The notes under the pieces are model-generated. The model was given only the letters and a program-made list of their open reading frames with translations, had not been told where the DNA came from and searched no databases. A stretch of 64,000 nucleotides of DNA. It comes from Pseudoalteromonas piscicida. Lineage in GTDB: Bacteria; Pseudomonadota; Gammaproteobacteria; Enterobacterales; Alteromonadaceae. Below, piece by piece: positions 18,730 through 29,050 of this stretch (position 1 is the first letter of the stretch; every line of letters starts with the position of its first letter). The stretch lies in the NCBI RefSeq assembly GCF_002208135.1, contig NZ_CP021646.1, positions 2,029,501-2,093,500 of the forward strand, in the 5' to 3' direction. Made by a program: the position numbers and the translations under genes.

Positions 18730-20283
18730 ATGGAAGTCAGTGATGAACTGTGTCAGGCGAAAATGGCCTCAACCCACTTATCGGAACTATCAGCGACAAT
18801 CATTGACGATAACCAACACGCACTAGATGTTTTAAGCGGTATGCTAACAAACTTTGGTATGCAAGTTTCTTCTTATTTAGATCCTAATAAAGCATTAAAT
18901 CAGTTTGTCCTAACACGGGATTTACCAGATCTTATTTTCGTCGATTGGCATATGCCAAAACTCGATGGTATTGAGCTTATTACGAAACTACAATCGCAAG
19001 TCGATGTGTCGAAAAGTAAGTTTATTCTAGTTACAGCTTATGGTCGGGAGTTAAATCTTACCGACGATCAAGCCAACTTAGTCGATGGTGTACTTTTAAA
19101 ACCGATTAATCCATCAAATCTTGTGGACGTTATTCAAAATGCCGTGTTTGACTCACCGGAAGTTAGAACCACTATCAGCAAAAAAGAACAAACGATTAGT
19201 AAACAAGCACTAGATGGCTTATCAATTTTGGTCGCGGAGGATCAACCTGTTAATCAGGAGATCGCGGTTGAGATTTTATCTAGCTTCGGAGCGCAAGTGG
19301 CGGTCGCTGATAATGGACAAGAAGCCATAGACCTCGTGCATAGCAAACACATAGATATCATTTTAATGGATATGCAAATGCCAGTGATGGACGGTATCAC
19401 TGCGACACAGAATCTTCGCATAGAGTTTGATAAGAATGCGCTTCCTATTCTCGCTATGACCGCCAATGCCATGGAAGAAGACATACAGACTTGTATCGAT
19501 GCAGGCATGAATGGCCACGTCACTAAACCCATCGACGTTGAACAACTCGTTAAGAGTATTTTGAAATACGTAAATGCTGAGACCAGTAGCCTCTCAGCAG
19601 CGCCAGTAGCAACCCAACCAGAAATCATCGCTGCGGTAGAGGACGTTGATGAGGTTATTGAGTTTGAAGGCATTGATATTGCCGAGGGTATTGCTCGAGC
19701 CGCAGGCAACCAAAAGGTTTACTTCGATATCTTAGAAAAGTTCCTATCCCAACAGATTGAAGAGCTGATCAATTTAAAACAGGCTTTAGCCATTGAGAAT
19801 TTTGAACTCGCACATAGCATGTTACATGCATTAAAAGGCGCAAGCGCTAACCTTTCTATAGTCCGGCTGACCGAAGAGTTTAAGCACATTGAGGGTTCTC
19901 TCAATGTGCGCCCACCTAATGCGAGCGAAATTGACGAGCTGATTAAATACGTTAAATATGCACTGGAACAATGTCAAAAACGCCGCAAGAGAGAAGCGTC
20001 TAAATCGCTAGAAAATGTAACTAAAAACAACACTGAAAAAGGAAGCAACAGCCAATTAGAAGAGCTAATTCAGCTCGCTTGTGCGTTAAGAGATTATGAT
20101 ACTCAAGCTACTGAATTGGTAGACTCGATTTCCGTAAGTAACTATTTATCTGAAGCAGAATTACAGAAATTAAAAACCGCCATCGCCCGCTTTGAATTCA
20201 ATGAAGCTTTGATGATGCTAACATCGATTAAGCATGTAGAAGAAGCACCTGAGCTTAATGCAGGAAAAGGCGCACTGCATTAG
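18730..20283 (+). CDS. Hybrid sensor kinase, C-terminal part: two receivers and HPt (frameshifted)
   Basis: The ATG at 18730 is an internal methionine rather than a real start; the segment continues the kinase at 16553. It has a first receiver (phosphoacceptor Asp near 72 in IFVDWHMPKLDG), a second receiver (about 163-285, ILMDMQMPVMDG) and a histidine phosphotransfer domain with the active His near 366 (MLHALKGASANL), followed by a low-complexity link and a helical tail. In the intact form this is a BarA/ArcB-like phosphorelay kinase. Alone, without a kinase domain, it would have no phosphate source. Confidence 0.85.
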   Translation: MEVSDELCQAKMASTHLSELSATIIDDNQHALDVLSGMLTNFGMQVSSYLDPNKALNQFVLTRDLPDLIFVDWHMPKLDGIELITKLQSQVDVSKSKFILVTAYGRELNLTDDQANLVDGVLLKPINPSNLVDVIQNAVFDSPEVRTTISKKEQTISKQALDGLSILVAEDQPVNQEIAVEILSSFGAQVAVADNGQEAIDLVHSKHIDIILMDMQMPVMDGITATQNLRIEFDKNALPILAMTANAMEEDIQTCIDAGMNGHVTKPIDVEQLVKSILKYVNAETSSLSAAPVATQPEIIAAVEDVDEVIEFEGIDIAEGIARAAGNQKVYFDILEKFLSQQIEELINLKQALAIENFELAHSMLHALKGASANLSIVRLTEEFKHIEGSLNVRPPNASEIDELIKYVKYALEQCQKRRKREASKSLENVTKNNTEKGSNSQLEELIQLACALRDYDTQATELVDSISVSNYLSEAELQKLKTAIARFEFNEALMMLTSIKHVEEAPELNAGKGALH

Positions 20284-20325
20284 TGCCATGGCTATATTTT
20301 ATTCGAAGGCGAAGTGAAGATTTTG

Positions 20326-20365
20326 ACGTAATAGAAAGGCCACATCAGTGGTCTTTCTATTACGT
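20326..20365. terminator. Long bidirectional hairpin between convergent genes
   Basis: Two 18-base arms around ATCA match at 17 of 18 positions (left arm from ACGTAATAG to GGCCAC). It sits between the hybrid kinase (plus) and the DUF3334 gene (minus), 43 bases from each stop, and is likely a shared terminator, though without a long T run. Confidence 0.65.
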
Positions 20366-20408
20366 GCTTAAAGACATGTGCTTAAATAACCTCAGGTTAA
20401 ATACGGTT

Positions 20409-21095
20409 TTACAGTCCTAACTGATCCATAAAGTCGTCATCTACAACATCTTCTTGCTGCGGCTTCGCCAGCTTTTTCTTCTCAGCCTGACTTGCAATAA
20501 TGTCATCTGGGTCTACCGACTCAGCAATGTCAAAGTCATGCAGCTTAATAAACTCAGTTTTATCCATTGCCAATTCAAGATAGAAAATATTCTGACCTTG
20601 AGTGGTAAAGGTAACGCGTCTCGCCTGCGGGCGATCCATCGTTGTATCTACCGAGATCTGCACCTGTTTGTTGATAGCCATCATCTTAGGTTGGTTTTGT
20701 GTGATAGAAGTATGTAGCTGCTCGCGTACTTTGTTGGTGAAATCACCAACAATCTGGTTCATCAACTCACCCAATACGTTGGCAACGTCATCAGACAAAT
20801 GACTATGCGCAATTTCTTCTTCAGGCATGCCCATGTTTCGCATGTAGTCGGTATACACCTCCATTGCTGCTTGCGCGGTAAAATTGGTAACGACTAAACC
20901 GGTAAACCCGCCATCAAACAATACGAAACAACCGATGTCAGGTCTCATACAGGTACGAGTGATCTTCTGTACCATCGCGGAATAGTTAATTTGGTTGCCG
21001 CTTGCCGACGACAGAACTTCTGTTACTGAGTGGCATAGCGTTGAGAGGATATCTTCTGTGCTAATCACTTTGCTTTTCGCCATTTTTGGTCTCAT
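20409..21095 (-). CDS. DUF3334 family protein, CheX-like
   Basis: A 228-residue soluble protein of a family common in Vibrio, Shewanella and Pseudoalteromonas. The segment VLGELMNQIVGDFTNKVREQL resembles the E-N motif helix of CheC/CheX chemotaxis phosphatases, so a link with response-regulator dephosphorylation is possible but unproven. The last 30 residues are acidic and Lys-rich (VVDDDFMDQLGL). Starts at 21095 or at 21083 (MAKSKVIS) are both possible; AGAAG lies 5-6 bases before the first. It is convergent with the hybrid kinase. Confidence 0.75.
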   Translation of the reverse strand: MRPKMAKSKVISTEDILSTLCHSVTEVLSSASGNQINYSAMVQKITRTCMRPDIGCFVLFDGGFTGLVVTNFTAQAAMEVYTDYMRNMGMPEEEIAHSHLSDDVANVLGELMNQIVGDFTNKVREQLHTSITQNQPKMMAINKQVQISVDTTMDRPQARRVTFTTQGQNIFYLELAMDKTEFIKLHDFDIAESVDPDDIIASQAEKKKLAKPQQEDVVDDDFMDQLGL

Positions 21096-21165
21096 ATTTA
21101 CTTCTTATTATTAATAGTAGCCAAGCTACTGAATTTATCACTGACTATCCAGCATAAAATGCTAA

Positions 21166-21924
<759 letters not shown>

Positions 21925-21932
21925 AGGCAATT

Positions 21933-22901
21933 ATGAATCATTGGTTTACCGACTTTTATGCAACCATTGCGAAAACCCCGCTGAGCCATTGGCTAGAAAC
22001 GTTGCCTGCGCAGCTTAGCCATTGGCAAAAAGAAGCCCAACATGGCGACTGGCCGAAATGGGAAAAAGTCATTAAAAATCTACCTGAGATCTCAACCACG
22101 CATGTTGATATAAAAACCAAGGTTGAGATAGGTACTGGCGAAGACGTCAATGAAGGTCATCAAAAGCAGTTGACGCATTTACTAAAACGCATGATGCCAT
22201 GGCGTAAGGGGCCATTTCATTTACATGGCGTCCATATTGATACTGAGTGGCGCAGCGACTGGAAATGGGACCGTCTGCTCCCCCATATTAGCGATCTTCA
22301 TGGCCGTAATGTATTGGATATCGGCTGTGGCTCTGGTTATCACTTGTGGCGTATGCGCGGTGAAGGCGCTGAGATTGTTGTTGGTATTGATCCTTCCGAT
22401 CTGTTTTTGTGCCAATTCCAAACAATTAAACACTTTAACCCCGATCCAAACGTGCATTTACTACCCTTAGGGGTAGAGCAACTTCCTGAGTTAAAAGCAT
22501 TTGATACTGTGTTTTCAATGGGCGTGCTATATCACCGTCGTTCACCAATCGACTTTTTAGCACAGCTAAAGTCTCAGCTCAGAAAAGGTGGCGAATTAGT
22601 GCTAGAAACACTCGTGATTGAGGGCGATGTAAATACCGTATTGGTGCCGACCGATCGCTACGCCAAGATGCGCAACGTATGGTTTATTCCAAGCTGCGAC
22701 GCATTAACATTGTGGCTTGAGCGCGTGGGCTTTAAAGATATCAAGGTGGTAAACAAAGACGTCACGTCGTTAGACGAACAGCGCCAAACCCCTTGGATGG
22801 AAACAGAGTCGCTTGCTGATTTCTTAGATCCAAATGACACTAGCAAAACCATTGAAGGCTACCCTGCTCCGCTCCGTGCTATATTTATCGCAAAAGCGTA
22901 A
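21933..22901 (+). CDS. cmoB: tRNA U34 carboxymethyltransferase
   Basis: 322 residues. CmoB uses carboxy-SAM to carboxymethylate 5-hydroxyuridine at tRNA wobble position 34. It has the family start [21 protein letters not shown], the nucleotide motif [15 protein letters not shown] and [20 protein letters not shown] precedes the ATG by 4-5 bases. Immediately downstream of cmoA and most likely translated from the same mRNA. Confidence 0.95.
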   Translation: MNHWFTDFYATIAKTPLSHWLETLPAQLSHWQKEAQHGDWPKWEKVIKNLPEISTTHVDIKTKVEIGTGEDVNEGHQKQLTHLLKRMMPWRKGPFHLHGVHIDTEWRSDWKWDRLLPHISDLHGRNVLDIGCGSGYHLWRMRGEGAEIVVGIDPSDLFLCQFQTIKHFNPDPNVHLLPLGVEQLPELKAFDTVFSMGVLYHRRSPIDFLAQLKSQLRKGGELVLETLVIEGDVNTVLVPTDRYAKMRNVWFIPSCDALTLWLERVGFKDIKVVNKDVTSLDEQRQTPWMETESLADFLDPNDTSKTIEGYPAPLRAIFIAKA

Positions 22902-22923
22902 TATTTTGTTAAATAAATCACGC

Positions 22924-23157
22924 TTAATGAAGGCTTGGACTGTTAAATCCAAGCCTAGTACCACTGCTAATGTTGACAAGCAGCACTACAGTCAATAATT
23001 GTAGGAGCAACTGTACCGCAGCACCCCCATGGCTATATGTGAAGCACTCAGGTTCATTTGATAACCCACCAGCAATGGCGGGGGTTTGAGCATATGGAAT
23101 TGCCAGTTTATCTTTAGATAGCGTTTTAATTTTCTTTTTATTGAGTTTTAAGTGCAT
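22924..23157 (-). CDS. Small double-glycine-leader peptide, probable RiPP/bacteriocin-like precursor, frameshifted
   Basis: The ATG at 23157 starts a Lys-rich leader LKLNKKKIKTLSKDKL that ends TPAIAGG, a double-glycine cleavage-site pattern, followed by LSNEPECFTYSHGG. As given, the frame then reads AAVQLLLQLL... to a stop at 22924, running through a hairpin (22931-22956). With one G added to the run at 23024-23028 the peptide becomes 63 residues, ending GGCCGTVAPTIIDCSAACQH at a TAG (22967-22969) before the hairpin. That form has a Cys-rich core, usual for modified or disulfide-bonded peptides. No modification or export gene is nearby. Leader-type call is pattern-based; function unknown. Confidence 0.6.
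   Translation of the reverse strand: MHLKLNKKKIKTLSKDKLAIPYAQTPAIAGGLSNEPECFTYSHGGAAVQLLLQLLTVVLLVNISSGTRLGFNSPSLH
22931..22956 (-). terminator. Hairpin after the corrected small-peptide stop
   Basis: Perfect 9-bp arms AGGCTTGGA / TCCAAGCCT with an 8-base loop, 10 bases after the corrected peptide stop codon on the minus strand. No good T run follows (TTCATTAAG), so it is a weak terminator or an mRNA-end hairpin; it could also serve cmoB. Confidence 0.5.
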
Positions 23158-23353
23158 TGTCAGCTCCTTTAGTTAGACATTTGTACACCTCTACAATGAC
23201 ACAAAAAAAACAAAAAAAACACAATTTAATTACACTTAATTTACACGCCACTATAAGTCCGTCAATATGATTTATTTACCATATAAAGTAAATGTGTAGT
23301 AACCTCATGCTCATACTTAAGTCAAAAGTTCGCTATAAATCGCGCTAAAAAAA

Positions 23354-23370
23354 GGAGCTCAATTAGCTCC
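23354..23370 (-). terminator. Terminator after adk
   Basis: GGAGCT / AGCTCC stem with CAATT loop, followed on the minus strand by TTTTTTT (23347-23353). It lies 28 bases after the adk stop. Confidence 0.8.
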
Positions 23371-23397
23371 TTTTCAGTATGTACAGCTAATAGGGCA

Positions 23398-24108
<711 letters not shown>

Positions 24109-24164
24109 TCAAGGAACTTATACTAATTGATAAGGAAGAATGGCAATTTTTCCGTCAAAAACAA

Positions 24165-24191
24165 AAAAGCTCCGCGATCTGCAGAGCTTTT
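24165..24191 (-). terminator. Terminator after gap
   Basis: AAAAGCTC / GAGCTTTT arms with an 11-base loop and a minus-strand T run, 20 bases after the gap stop. It closes the edd-eda-gap operon. Confidence 0.75.
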
Positions 24192-24210
24192 GGTCAGAAA
24201 TTAATCCTGA

Positions 24211-25215
24211 TTATAAAAATGCACCTAGTGCTTTAACTTGGTCTAGCATGCGGCAAGAGAAGCCCCATTCGTTATCATACCAAGCCATCACTTTTACCAG
24301 CTTTCCATCTACTTTGGTTTGTGTAGAGTCAAACACTGAGGAAGCCGGATTGTGGTTGAAATCGATAGAAACCAAAGGTAATTCATTGTACTCAAGGATT
24401 GCACTCATCGCGCCCTCAGCAGCCGCTTTGATTGCTGCATTCACTTCTTCTTTTGAAGTGTCACGCTTAGCGACAAACGTTAAATCAACCAGTGATACGT
24501 TGATGGTTGGCACACGAACCGCCATACCATCTAGTTTGCCAGCAAGTTCAGGAAGCACTAAGCCAACCGCCTTTGCCGCGCCCGTTTTCGTCGGGATCAT
24601 AGACTGAGTGGCACTACGCGCGCGATATAAATCAGGGTGGTAAACGTCTGATAGATTCTGATCGTTGGTGTAGGCATGAATGGTTGTCATGCTACCTTGC
24701 TCAATACCAATAGTATCATTCAATACTTTTGCAATAGGCGCAAGACAGTTTGTGGTACAAGATGCGTTAGAGATAATGGTTGATTCAGCACTTAGCACTT
24801 CGCTGTTAACGCCATGAACAACCGTTGCATCCATATCTGTGCCCGGCGCAGATACAATCACTTTTTTCGCACCGGCTTCAATGTGTTTAGCCGCAGCTTC
24901 ACGAGAAGTGAACAACCCAGTACATTCAAGCACGATATCAACGTTTAGCGCCTTCCAAGGAAGATTTGCAGGGTCACGCTCTTGCGTTAGCGTGATTTCG
25001 TCACCACCGATAACGAGAGTGTTGTCGTTAAGAACAACCTGCTCTTGAAAGCGACCATGTACAGAGTCAAATTGAGTCAAATGTGCGTTTACGTTTGCAG
25101 GTGCGAGATCGTTGATGGCAACGACTTTGATGTCTTTATTCTGACCTGACTCGTACAGTGCACGAAGTACGTTACGACCGATACGTCCATAGCCATTAAT
25201 TGCGATATTAATCAT
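24211..25215 (-). CDS. gap: Glyceraldehyde-3-phosphate dehydrogenase, type I
   Basis: 334 residues. Oxidises glyceraldehyde-3-phosphate with NAD and phosphate. NAD-binding [10 protein letters not shown] at the N-terminus, an Asp (AINDLA) at the place that favours NAD over NADP, catalytic Cys in SNASCTTNC (about residue 150) and the substrate segments [10 protein letters not shown] and [12 protein letters not shown]. The HAYTNDQ segment fits GAPDH rather than erythrose-4-phosphate dehydrogenase, although the N-terminal half resembles that enzyme. It follows eda by 17 bases; in this place it takes up the triose phosphate made by Eda. Confidence 0.92.
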   Translation of the reverse strand: MINIAINGYGRIGRNVLRALYESGQNKDIKVVAINDLAPANVNAHLTQFDSVHGRFQEQVVLNDNTLVIGGDEITLTQERDPANLPWKALNVDIVLECTGLFTSREAAAKHIEAGAKKVIVSAPGTDMDATVVHGVNSEVLSAESTIISNASCTTNCLAPIAKVLNDTIGIEQGSMTTIHAYTNDQNLSDVYHPDLYRARSATQSMIPTKTGAAKAVGLVLPELAGKLDGMAVRVPTINVSLVDLTFVAKRDTSKEEVNAAIKAAAEGAMSAILEYNELPLVSIDFNHNPASSVFDSTQTKVDGKLVKVMAWYDNEWGFSCRMLDQVKALGAFL

Positions 25216-25232
25216 GATAACTGTCCCCTAAT

Positions 25233-25853
25233 CTATTTTACTTCACTTGCTTGTTTCGCAAGCGCTTCAATGGCTTGCCAGTCTTTGTTTGCGATAAGTG
25301 CTTTATCAAGCATCCAAGTACCGCCCACACATACCACATTGTCGAGTGCAAGATACTTAGGTGCAGTTGCCAACGAAATACCACCCGTTGGACAAAATTT
25401 TACTTGTGGAATTGGTCCGCCAATGGATTTAAGCATTGGTGCACCACCTGCAGCTTCAGCAGGGAAAAACTTTAAGAATTCAAAACCATGACTTGCAAGC
25501 TTCATCACTTCGCTTGGCGTTGCAGCACCTGGAAGAAATGGAATACTTGACGACTTTGCCAGTTCCAATAATTCGTCATTGACACCTGGACTTACCATGA
25601 AGTCAGCGCCGGCTTCTACAGAGGCATTAAAGGTTGCCTTATCCACTACCGTACCAGTACCAACATAGGCATCTGGTAAAGCCGCTTTAATGTCTTTTAC
25701 CGCTTGCGCTGCCACTGGTGTACGAAGTGTCACTTCAAGTGCTTTTAAGCCACCATTAAACAATGCCGTAGCAAGCGGCACCGCGTCTTCTAGGTTATCA
25801 ATAACGATAACCGGAACCACTGGTGCTGCTGACAATATCTCTTTAATACTCAT
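25233..25853 (-). CDS. eda: KDPG aldolase (2-dehydro-3-deoxyphosphogluconate aldolase)
   Basis: 206 residues. Cleaves 2-keto-3-deoxy-6-phosphogluconate to pyruvate and glyceraldehyde-3-phosphate. The general-base Glu is in LEVTLRTP and the Schiff-base Lys in FLKFFPAEAAGG; phosphate-binding GGI and GGTWM are also seen. The ATG at 25853 (MSIKEILSAAP) has GAGGGTGA just upstream and lies 23 bases after the edd stop; longer forms would overlap edd. Confidence 0.95.
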   Translation of the reverse strand: MSIKEILSAAPVVPVIVIDNLEDAVPLATALFNGGLKALEVTLRTPVAAQAVKDIKAALPDAYVGTGTVVDKATFNASVEAGADFMVSPGVNDELLELAKSSSIPFLPGAATPSEVMKLASHGFEFLKFFPAEAAGGAPMLKSIGGPIPQVKFCPTGGISLATAPKYLALDNVVCVGGTWMLDKALIANKDWQAIEALAKQASEVK

Positions 25854-25876
25854 GCTCACCCTCATTCCCACTGTTA

Positions 25877-27730
25877 TTATTCTTCGATGCCAAATGAGCA
25901 TGCACCTTGATCTGCACTGCTCACTACGTGTCTAAATCCTGAGAATAGCTCTCGACCTGTACCAAATGTTTGTGATTGCGGTGAAAGCTGTAATTCGCGC
26001 TGTGCCATTTCTTCATCAGAGACGTGTAGCACTAATTCGCCTTTTGGTGCATTTAAGGTGATCAAATCACCTTCGTGCACTTTTGCAATTGCGCCACCTT
26101 CAACCGCTTCCGGTGCAAGGTGGATCGCCGCAGGTACTTTACCCGACGCCCCAGACATACGACCATCAGTCACAATCGCCACTTTAAAACCTTGGTCTTG
26201 TAATGTAGCCATGACAGGTGTCAGTTTATGTAACTCAGGCATACCCTTCGCTTTAGGGCCTTGCTCTTTAATCACGGCAATAAAGTCTTGATTAAGCTTG
26301 CCAGCAGTAAAGGCTTCTTGTAATTCGCTTTGAGAGCTAAATACTTTCGCCGGTGCAGTCACCGTTTGATGCTGCTCTTGTACCGCAGACACTTTAATCA
26401 CCGCTTTACCCAAATTACCATTAAGTAATTGCAAGCCGCCTTGCTTGTTAAATGGATTTGCTACTGGGCGAAGTACTTCTTCATCCAGTGAATTCTCAGG
26501 TACTGGTACCCACTTCACTTTGGCAGGGCCTTGGTTATCGCTGATGATCACATTGCTGTTGATATCCAGTAGTGGTTCCATCGTGTAAGCATCAAGCCCT
26601 TCACCCACAATCGTTTTTACGTCATTGTGTAAGAAGCCACCATCTCTTAATTCACGCATTAAGAAGCCCATACCACCAGCCGCTTGGAAGTGGTTTACGT
26701 CGGCATGACCATTTGGATAAATACGCGTTAACAACGGCACTACTTCAGACAAATCCGCCATGTCTTTCCACGTGATTTGAACGCCAGCCGCTTTTGCCAT
26801 TGCGACTAAGTGAATGGCATGGTTAGTAGAACCACCAGTAGACAGCAGACCGACCAAGCCATTGATCACGGTTTTTTCACTCACGATATCCGCAAGTGCA
26901 TTGCCGCTTTTACCATCAAGTAGCTGAGTTAGCATGGTCTCAACCGCACTCGCCGTTAAGCCATCTCTTAATTCTGTGTATGGATTGATAAACGAGCTAC
27001 CCGGTAAATGAAGACCCATGATCTCCATTAACATCTGGTTCGAGTTCGCCGTACCGTAGAAAGTACAAGTACCCGCACTGTGGTATGAAGCACTCTCGGC
27101 TTCCAGTAACTCTTCACGGCTGACTAAGCCTTGTGCAAACTTTTGACGAATACGTGCCTTTTCTTTGTTCGGGATCCCTGATTGCATTGGACCTGCTGGT
27201 AAAAAGAAAATGGGCAAATGGCCAAAAGACAAAGCACCAATTAATAGTCCAGGGACGATTTTGTCACATACGCCAAGACAGAAAACCCCATCGAAGACAT
27301 CGTGTGATAATGCCACCGCTGTTGACATGGCAATGACGTCACGAGAGAACAACGACAGTTCCATGCCATCGCGGCCTTGGGTAACCCCGTCACACATAGC
27401 GGGTACACCACCCGCTACTTGCGCAGTCGCATCAAATTTATTTGCCACTGCTTTAATTAAATCTGGATATTCTTTATAAGGTTCGTGCGCAGACAACATG
27501 TCATTGTACGAGTTGATAATTGCTAAGTTCGGTTGCTCGTCTTCTTTTAGGCGAGCCTTATCACTGCTTGAGCAAGCAGCCATTACGTGTGCTAGGTTTC
27601 CACAGCCCAGTCCCGCTCGTACGCGCGTTTGTTTTTTTGCTTGTTGGATTCGAGCTAAATAGGCTTGACGTGTTGCTTTGCTTCGCTCAATGACGCGTTC
27701 GGTGACTTCCTGAATTCGTGGATGCAACAT
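25877..27730 (-). CDS. edd: 6-phosphogluconate dehydratase
   Basis: 617 residues of the IlvD/Edd family. Dehydrates 6-phosphogluconate to KDPG using a [4Fe-4S] cluster; cluster cysteines occur in [21 protein letters not shown] and [14 protein letters not shown], and [15 protein letters not shown] is the family signature near the C-terminus. It is the first gene of edd-eda-gap. Its leader carries two hairpins, one followed by a U run (27756-27805), and two LacI-type operators with a promoter at 27860-27907, so both repression and attenuation-like control are possible. Confidence 0.95.
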   Translation of the reverse strand: MLHPRIQEVTERVIERSKATRQAYLARIQQAKKQTRVRAGLGCGNLAHVMAACSSSDKARLKEDEQPNLAIINSYNDMLSAHEPYKEYPDLIKAVANKFDATAQVAGGVPAMCDGVTQGRDGMELSLFSRDVIAMSTAVALSHDVFDGVFCLGVCDKIVPGLLIGALSFGHLPIFFLPAGPMQSGIPNKEKARIRQKFAQGLVSREELLEAESASYHSAGTCTFYGTANSNQMLMEIMGLHLPGSSFINPYTELRDGLTASAVETMLTQLLDGKSGNALADIVSEKTVINGLVGLLSTGGSTNHAIHLVAMAKAAGVQITWKDMADLSEVVPLLTRIYPNGHADVNHFQAAGGMGFLMRELRDGGFLHNDVKTIVGEGLDAYTMEPLLDINSNVIISDNQGPAKVKWVPVPENSLDEEVLRPVANPFNKQGGLQLLNGNLGKAVIKVSAVQEQHQTVTAPAKVFSSQSELQEAFTAGKLNQDFIAVIKEQGPKAKGMPELHKLTPVMATLQDQGFKVAIVTDGRMSGASGKVPAAIHLAPEAVEGGAIAKVHEGDLITLNAPKGELVLHVSDEEMAQRELQLSPQSQTFGTGRELFSGFRHVVSSADQGACSFGIEE

Positions 27731-27755
27731 ATTACTGACTCTCTAGTGTTAGAGG

Positions 27756-27805
27756 AAAAAGGCTCTGCACGATTACCAGCATTCGTGGTAATCCTTGTAC
27801 AGAGC
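27756..27805 (-). promoter_or_regulatory. Attenuator-like hairpin in the edd leader
   Basis: On the edd mRNA strand, GCTCTGTAC pairs with GTGCAGAGC (one G-U), then after a 3-base bulge GATTACCA pairs with TGGTAATC around a 7-base loop: 17 bp in all, followed by CCTTTTT. It has the form of an intrinsic terminator but lies between the promoter and the edd start. A smaller hairpin, CAGGTTG / CAACCTG (27838-27861), precedes it. Confidence 0.55.
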
Positions 27806-27859
27806 TGCTTTGATTTACCCGTTCAAAGGTACGCTATCAGGTTGTCTCTCACCCCAACC

Positions 27860-27873
27860 TGACACCGGTGTCA
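27860..27873. promoter_or_regulatory. LacI-type operator, proximal edd copy
   Basis: TGACACCGGTGTCA, a perfect 14-bp palindrome with the central CG of LacI-family sites. It is about 130 bp upstream of edd, just downstream of the inferred -10 box (TAAATA, minus strand, 27877-27882). Confidence 0.8.
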
Positions 27874-27892
27874 CTATATTTACGCATAAAGC

Positions 27893-27907
27893 TGACACCG
27901 GTGTCAA
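27893..27907 (-). promoter_or_regulatory. LacI-type operator overlapping the edd -35 box
   Basis: A second TGACACCGGTGTCA (27893-27906), 33 bp from the first, about three helical turns. Read on the minus strand with one more base it supplies TTGACA, a consensus -35, with TAAATA 19 bases further; bound repressor would block the edd promoter. Confidence 0.75.
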
Positions 27908-27967
27908 CCCTTCTTACAAATTTAGTCTAACTTTTTAAAATGACCAAATTACAACCATCGAAAATAA

Positions 27968-27995
27968 AAAGCCCAACGGCTAAGCGTTGGGCTTT
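27968..27995 (-). terminator. Terminator after the lacI gene of lacI-glk
   Basis: AAAGCCCAACG / CGTTGGGCTTT, an 11-bp perfect stem with a 6-base loop, followed on the minus strand by TTATTTT. It lies 26 bases after the regulator stop. Confidence 0.85.
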
Positions 27996-28020
27996 GGGGC
28001 AAGTATAAAAATTGAAAAAA

Positions 28021-29040
28021 TTATGAGTTCGAGCGTGCTTGCGTCGACTCTCGAGTGATGAGTTTAGCTTCTAAAACTTGCTGAAACGGTGCTTCTTGCG
28101 GCGAAGATATATGCTTAATCAACTCTTCTACCGCTATCCGAGTCATTTCTTCCACGGGCTGTGCTATCGTCGTCAAACCCGGCCAAATATGTCTTGCGAT
28201 AGGTGCGTTATCAAATCCTGCAATAGATAACTGCTCGGGCACTTTGATCTCTCGCTGTGTAGCGAGTTTTAGCACTGCCGCAGCCATGTAGTCATTTGAT
28301 GCAAACACAGCCGTTGGTCTTGGCGCTAAATCCAATATGGCTTTTGCACTGTCAGCACCTGAGTGATAACTAAAGTTACCTTCTGCAACTAGCCGCTCTC
28401 GATATTCAATACCATGCTTTGCTAGTGCTTTTTGATAGCCAGAGAAACGATTTTCCGTGGCACTGTGATCTGGGTGCCCTTTAATAAAGGCAATTTCGGT
28501 ATGACCTAAATTGATCAAGTGCTCTGTCAACTCAAATGCGCCCTGCTCGTCATTACTACGAATTGAAATCGAATCATCGCCTTCAATGGCAGAGGCAACG
28601 CGTGCATAGGGAATACTACGCTGCTTTAAAAAAGCAATAAGCTCTTTGGAGTCTGAAAAAGGTGGAGTAAGCACAATCCCGTCAAGTCTCGATGTGGTAA
28701 GCAGCTGCTCAACATTATCGATAAGATCTTGGCCGCGCAGTTCACAAGGGTGTATCAATAAATTGTAACTATGTTTCTGACACGCTTCCAGCGCACCACT
28801 TTGCACTCGCGTGATATAGCTTTTTGATGGATTGTCGTATAAACAGCCAATGATAAAGCTACGATTTTGTGCCAAACCGCGTGCAATAGGGTTAGGCTTA
28901 TAATTCAGCTCTTCAAAGACCTTCAGCACTTTTTCCCGCGTTGCAGGACTGACATTTGGCTCGTTATTTAATACCCGAGATACTGTCTTTTTAGACACTC
29001 CGGCATATTCGGCAACGCTGTTAATAGTTACTTTTTTCAT
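28021..29040 (-). CDS. LacI-family regulator of the Entner-Doudoroff/glk genes
   Basis: 339 residues: LacI helix-turn-helix (TINSVAEYAGVSKKTVSRVLN, about residues 4-24) with hinge, then a periplasmic-binding-type sugar domain (IIGCLYDNPSK, DGIVLTPP, VFASNDYMAAAVL, IAGFDNAPIAR). The ATG at 29040 follows AAGGGA and lies 10 bases after the glk stop, so glk-lacI is one unit. The palindromes TGACACCGGTGTCA before edd and upstream of glk are its most likely sites because it is the nearest LacI gene to both; the other LacI gene at 30370 is an alternative. Effector not known; a pathway sugar phosphate is plausible. Confidence 0.87.
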   Translation of the reverse strand: MKKVTINSVAEYAGVSKKTVSRVLNNEPNVSPATREKVLKVFEELNYKPNPIARGLAQNRSFIIGCLYDNPSKSYITRVQSGALEACQKHSYNLLIHPCELRGQDLIDNVEQLLTTSRLDGIVLTPPFSDSKELIAFLKQRSIPYARVASAIEGDDSISIRSNDEQGAFELTEHLINLGHTEIAFIKGHPDHSATENRFSGYQKALAKHGIEYRERLVAEGNFSYHSGADSAKAILDLAPRPTAVFASNDYMAAAVLKLATQREIKVPEQLSIAGFDNAPIARHIWPGLTTIAQPVEEMTRIAVEELIKHISSPQEAPFQQVLEAKLITRESTQARSNS

Positions 29041-29050
29041 CGATTTTCCC

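Noticed and set aside
16553-20283. Programmed ribosomal frameshift in the hybrid kinase
   Set aside because: The break is in the middle of the ATPase G2 region and three other genes show the same one-G deficit, so a sequence error is simpler.
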